64,000 bases of DNA, from NCBI GenBank assembly GCA_903859715.1, contig CAIONS010000051.1, forward strand, positions 1-64,000. Reading direction: 5' to 3'. Positions 61,161 to 64,000 of the stretch are shown here, in pieces (the stretch's first letter is position 1; the number at the start of each line of letters is the position of its first letter). This DNA comes from an uncultured Opitutia bacterium. Its GTDB lineage: Bacteria > Verrucomicrobiota > Verrucomicrobiia > Opitutales > Opitutaceae. Below the pieces are notes generated by a model. The model saw only the letters and a program-made list of their open reading frames with translations, was not told the origin of the DNA and ran no database searches. Made by a program: the position numbers and the translations under genes.

Positions 61161-62276
61161 CTAGACGGTCGCGAGTTCGCGGGCTTTTTCCGTCTTGAGC
61201 CGGAGCTGGCCGCAGGCGGCGTTGATGTCGTGGCCCTTTTCGCGGCGGAGGGTGACGGAGATGGACGCGGCTCGCAGGATGTCGGCGAAGCGTTCCTGCC
61301 GGGTGATCGACGGCCGCTTCCACGGGAGCCCCTCGACGGTGTTGTACGGAATGAGATTCACGTGGGCGTGGAGATCGAGGGCGATGTTGCGGAGAATTTT
61401 GGCCTGCTCCAGCGAATCGTTCACATCCTCAATGAGGATGAATTCCAGCGTAACCATGCGGCCGTGCTTTTCCGAAAATGTCTTCACGGCGGGCAGCAGC
61501 TTGGCCAGCGGAAAGGCCTTGTTCACGGGCATGATCTTTTCGCGCACCTCGTCCGTGGCACCGTGCAGCGAGATCGCGAGGCGGAAACCCAGCGGTTCCT
61601 CGGCGAGCTTGAGGATCTTCGGGACGAGACCGCTGGTGGAAATCGTGATGCGGCGCGCACCGAACCCGAGGCCCCACTCGGCGTTCACGATGGTGAGGGC
61701 GAGGATCAGCGCGTCGTAATTGGCGAGGGGCTCGCCCATGCCCATGACAACGATGTTGTCGAACGACGCGAGCTCCATGCGGGCGCGGGGCGTGCGGGCA
61801 TCCTCGCTGCGGCAGACGTGCAGCAACTGGGCCACGATCTCGCCGGCGGACAGGTCGCGCTTGAGGCCGGCGAGGCCGCTGGCGCAGAACACGCAGCCCA
61901 TGGCGCAGCCGACCTGGGTGGAGATGCAGATGGTCTTGCGCGAGTGGTCGAGCCCGACGCCGTCCTGCGGGGCGCGGATGATGACCGTCTCGATGAGGGA
62001 TTTGTCGCGGAGCTCGAGGAGCAGTTTGTCGGTCACGTCCTCCGAGTGTTTGTTGAGCACAAGCTCGGCGGGCATGAAATCGAATGTTTCGGCCAGCCAG
62101 GTGCGGAGTGGCTTCGAGAGGTTGGTCATGTCGTCCCAGGACGTGACGCGCTTCTTGTAAACCCACTCGAGAATCTGCCGCGCGCGAAATGCCGGCTCGC
62201 CCCGCTCCAGCAAGCGGGCGGTGAGCGAGTCGAGGGTTTCGCCGGTGAGCGGCGGTTTTTCGGGCGCGAATTTCAT
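61161..62276 (-). CDS. rlmN: Dual-specificity RNA methyltransferase RlmN (23S rRNA A2503, tRNA A37)
   Basis: 371 residues. Radical-SAM enzyme placing C2-methyl on adenosine. The cluster motif is QVGCAMGCVFCASGLAGLKR. Seen too are FRARQILEWVYKKRVTSWDD, VVMGMGEPLANYDALI, RRITISTSGLVPKI and the catalytic Cys near NAACGQLR at the C-terminus. Upstream of the decayed glycosyltransferase and downstream of leuA, all on the minus strand. Confidence 0.97.
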   Translation of the reverse strand: MKFAPEKPPLTGETLDSLTARLLERGEPAFRARQILEWVYKKRVTSWDDMTNLSKPLRTWLAETFDFMPAELVLNKHSEDVTDKLLLELRDKSLIETVIIRAPQDGVGLDHSRKTICISTQVGCAMGCVFCASGLAGLKRDLSAGEIVAQLLHVCRSEDARTPRARMELASFDNIVVMGMGEPLANYDALILALTIVNAEWGLGFGARRITISTSGLVPKILKLAEEPLGFRLAISLHGATDEVREKIMPVNKAFPLAKLLPAVKTFSEKHGRMVTLEFILIEDVNDSLEQAKILRNIALDLHAHVNLIPYNTVEGLPWKRPSITRQERFADILRAASISVTLRREKGHDINAACGQLRLKTEKARELATV

Positions 62277-62300
62277 GACACGGGCAAGACGCGGATTGAA

Positions 62301-63965
62301 TTACCGGGCCAAGGCGCGGTTGAGGGCGCTAACGATCGCCTTGATGGAGGCGAGCTCGATGTTGGTGTCGATGCCGGCGCCGAACAGGCTGAGGCCGCGG
62401 TCGGTCTTGACCTGGATGTAGGAGACGGCGCGGGCCTCGGCGCCCTTGCCGAGCGAATGCTCGGAATAGGAGAGGACCTCGAACTTGGGCAGCGGAGTGG
62501 TGCCGAGCGCGCGCACAAAGGCATCGATGGGGCCGTTGCCCTGCGCAGAGAGCTGGTGGGGCGAGCCGTCGAGCTGGATGGCCACCTCGCACTTCACATC
62601 GCTGTCACGTTCCGTGGTTTTGAAATGTCCGAGCGTAAGCGGGGTGGTGCGCTGGAGATACTCGCGCTGGAAGGCGCCGTGGATCTCGTCCGGCGTGAGC
62701 TCGGTGCCCTTCGCATCGGCGAGATCGTTGATGATCCTGCCGATTTCCCGGTGCATGAGCTTCGGCAGCGTGAAGCCGAATTCGTTCTCGAGAACATAGG
62801 CGACGCCGCCTTTGCCGGACTGGCTGTTGATGCGGATGATGGCCTTGTAACTGCGGCCGATGTCGGCGGGGTCGATGGGGATGTAAAGCACGTCCCACGG
62901 CCGGCCGGGCTGCTGGTGCGGCCACGATTTCTTGATCGCATCCTGGTGCGAGCCACTGAACGCCGTGAAGACGAGTTCGCCGGCGTAGGGCTGGCGTACC
63001 GGGACCTCGAGCTTGGTGCAGCGCTCGTACACTTCGCGGATGCCGTTGATGTCGCTGAAATCGAGCCCGGGATGGATGCCGTGGGTGTAGAGGTTCAGGG
63101 CGACGATGACGATGTCGAGGTTGCCGGTACGCTCGCCGTTGCCGAAGAGGGTGCCCTCGACGCGGTCGGCGCCGGCGAGGAGCGCGAGCTCGGTGGCGGC
63201 AACACCGGTGCCGCGGTCGTTGTGGGTGTGGAGCGAGACGATCGTGCGGTCGCGGCGGGTGAGATGCGTGCACATCCACTCGATCTGGTCGGCGTGGACG
63301 TTGGGCGTGGCGTACTCGACGGTGGCGGGGAGGTTGAGGATGAGCTTATTTTCCAGCGAGGGCGACCAGGCATCGGTCACGGCCTCGCAGATCTGCAGGG
63401 CGAATTCGAGCTCGGTGCTGGTGAAGCTCTCGGGCGAATACTCCAGCTGCAGGCGGGTACCGGCGGAGGTAAGCGGTGTCATCTGGCGCTTGAGGAAGGC
63501 GACGGCCTCCGTGGCGATGCGGATGATGTCGGTCTGGCTCGCGTTGAACACATACTCGCGCTGCTTGGGCGACGTGGAATTGTAGAGATGGAAGATGGCG
63601 TGTTTCGCGCCGCGGAGCGCCTCGAGCGAGCGGGTGATGAGATCCTCGCGGCACTGGCAGAGAATCTGGATGGAGACATCCTCCGGGATGCGTTTTTCCT
63701 CGATGAGCCGGCGGCAGAAATCGAACTCGATCTGGGAAGCGGAGGGAAAGCCGATCTCGATCTCCTTGAAGCCGATCTTCACGAGCAGCTCGAAGTACTC
63801 GAGCTTCTCCTCGACGCTCATGGGCTGGGCGAGGGCCTGATTGCCGTCACGGAGATCGACGCTGCACCAGAGGGGCGCGTGCGTCAGGGTGCGGTTGGGC
63901 CACTGGCGGTTGGACAGGGCGACGGGTGGAAACGGGCGGTATTTCGAAACAGGAGCGGGTTGCAT
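62301..63965 (-). CDS. leuA: 2-isopropylmalate synthase (long, LeuA2 type)
   Basis: 554 residues. Condenses acetyl-CoA with 2-oxoisovalerate, the first leucine-specific step. Seen are LWCSVDLRDGNQALAQPMSV, KIGFKEIEIGFPSASQIEFD, SLHTHNDRGTGVAATELAL, VEGTLFGNGERTGNLDIV and the C-terminal regulatory domain for leucine feedback (GLSLFGAGIDTNIELASIKA). The NRQWPNRTLTHAP N-terminus marks the longer LeuA2 branch. No leuBCD in the window. Confidence 0.97.
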   Translation of the reverse strand: MQPAPVSKYRPFPPVALSNRQWPNRTLTHAPLWCSVDLRDGNQALAQPMSVEEKLEYFELLVKIGFKEIEIGFPSASQIEFDFCRRLIEEKRIPEDVSIQILCQCREDLITRSLEALRGAKHAIFHLYNSTSPKQREYVFNASQTDIIRIATEAVAFLKRQMTPLTSAGTRLQLEYSPESFTSTELEFALQICEAVTDAWSPSLENKLILNLPATVEYATPNVHADQIEWMCTHLTRRDRTIVSLHTHNDRGTGVAATELALLAGADRVEGTLFGNGERTGNLDIVIVALNLYTHGIHPGLDFSDINGIREVYERCTKLEVPVRQPYAGELVFTAFSGSHQDAIKKSWPHQQPGRPWDVLYIPIDPADIGRSYKAIIRINSQSGKGGVAYVLENEFGFTLPKLMHREIGRIINDLADAKGTELTPDEIHGAFQREYLQRTTPLTLGHFKTTERDSDVKCEVAIQLDGSPHQLSAQGNGPIDAFVRALGTTPLPKFEVLSYSEHSLGKGAEARAVSYIQVKTDRGLSLFGAGIDTNIELASIKAIVSALNRALAR

Positions 63966-64000
63966 GGCAGCGAAACGGGCAGGAAAGGATTAAAGGGAGA

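Overview
The window is about 64 kb of high-GC chromosome, densely coded on both strands and with little accessory DNA. The gene set suggests a Gram-negative didermic heterotroph, most likely Verrucomicrobiota and probably Opitutaceae. It includes lptB/lptA/lptC-like and kdsC, HPr kinase beside them, GDP-fucose synthesis, TatC, a fused two-subunit E1 dehydrogenase, and a full sucA-sucB-lpdA plus sucC/sucD set. The taxonomic call is inference from gene content and style, since no rRNA lies in the window. I saw no tRNA, rRNA, CRISPR array or prophage.

Layout. 0-0.3 kb: end of an IS3-family element next to a tiny membrane ORF. 0.4-3.3 kb: DEAD-box helicase, HNH endonuclease and a small membrane protein. 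3.3-8.5 kb: GAF sensor kinase, a four-helix-bundle S23/IVP gene inside inverted repeats, and glnD. 8.8-20 kb (plus strand): valS, FMN reductase, gmd-fcl, tatC, a serine hydrolase, prfB with its +1 frameshift, and an ATP-grasp-like gene. 19.9-24.6 kb: a giant Sel1/coiled-coil/LysM protein interrupted by one amber codon. 24.8-25.6 kb: two unknown small genes behind a structured leader with a terminator. 25.7-30.1 kb: mtnA, VOC proteins, sucD and sucC. 30.1-37 kb: a DNA-binding protein, an SRPBCC-cyclase protein, then rph, hprK, lptB, lptA, lptC-like and kdsC as a minus-strand run. 37.3-43.4 kb: VOC protein, fused E1 dehydrogenase, metallo-hydrolase, pseudo-receiver coiled-coil protein, aldo-keto reductase. 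43.5-45.6 kb: a MarR regulator with a glyoxalase-type dioxygenase and an alpha/beta hydrolase, resembling the quinone-responsive mhq group. 45.7-51 kb: rpiB, two paralogous lipoproteins, HAD phosphatase, AraC regulator, PhyH dioxygenase, EamA transporter. 51-56.6 kb: sucA-sucB-lpdA. 56.8-64 kb: small protein, SUI1/YciH factor, methyltransferase, metF, a decayed membrane glycosyltransferase, rlmN, leuA.

The most striking feature is not a gene. Most spacers of roughly 60-250 bp hold degenerate arrays of 7-nt units, usually as two inverted arms that could form a long hairpin. Each locus has its own heptamer, and some heptamers recur at distant loci. Matching arms often carry the same heptads in a different order, and one arm commonly sits within about 15 nt of a stop codon. 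One such arm pair (33 nt, 30/33 matching) encloses the S23/IVP four-helix-bundle gene, like an intervening sequence of 23S rRNA relocated to an intergenic spacer. I propose that the gene-bearing unit and the empty hairpins are related forms of one poorly described element class.

Four in-frame nonsense codons occur in two otherwise coherent reading frames: the Sel1/LysM protein and the glycosyltransferase. All coordinates and motifs come from reading the sequence. Family names rest on motif recognition without database searches.
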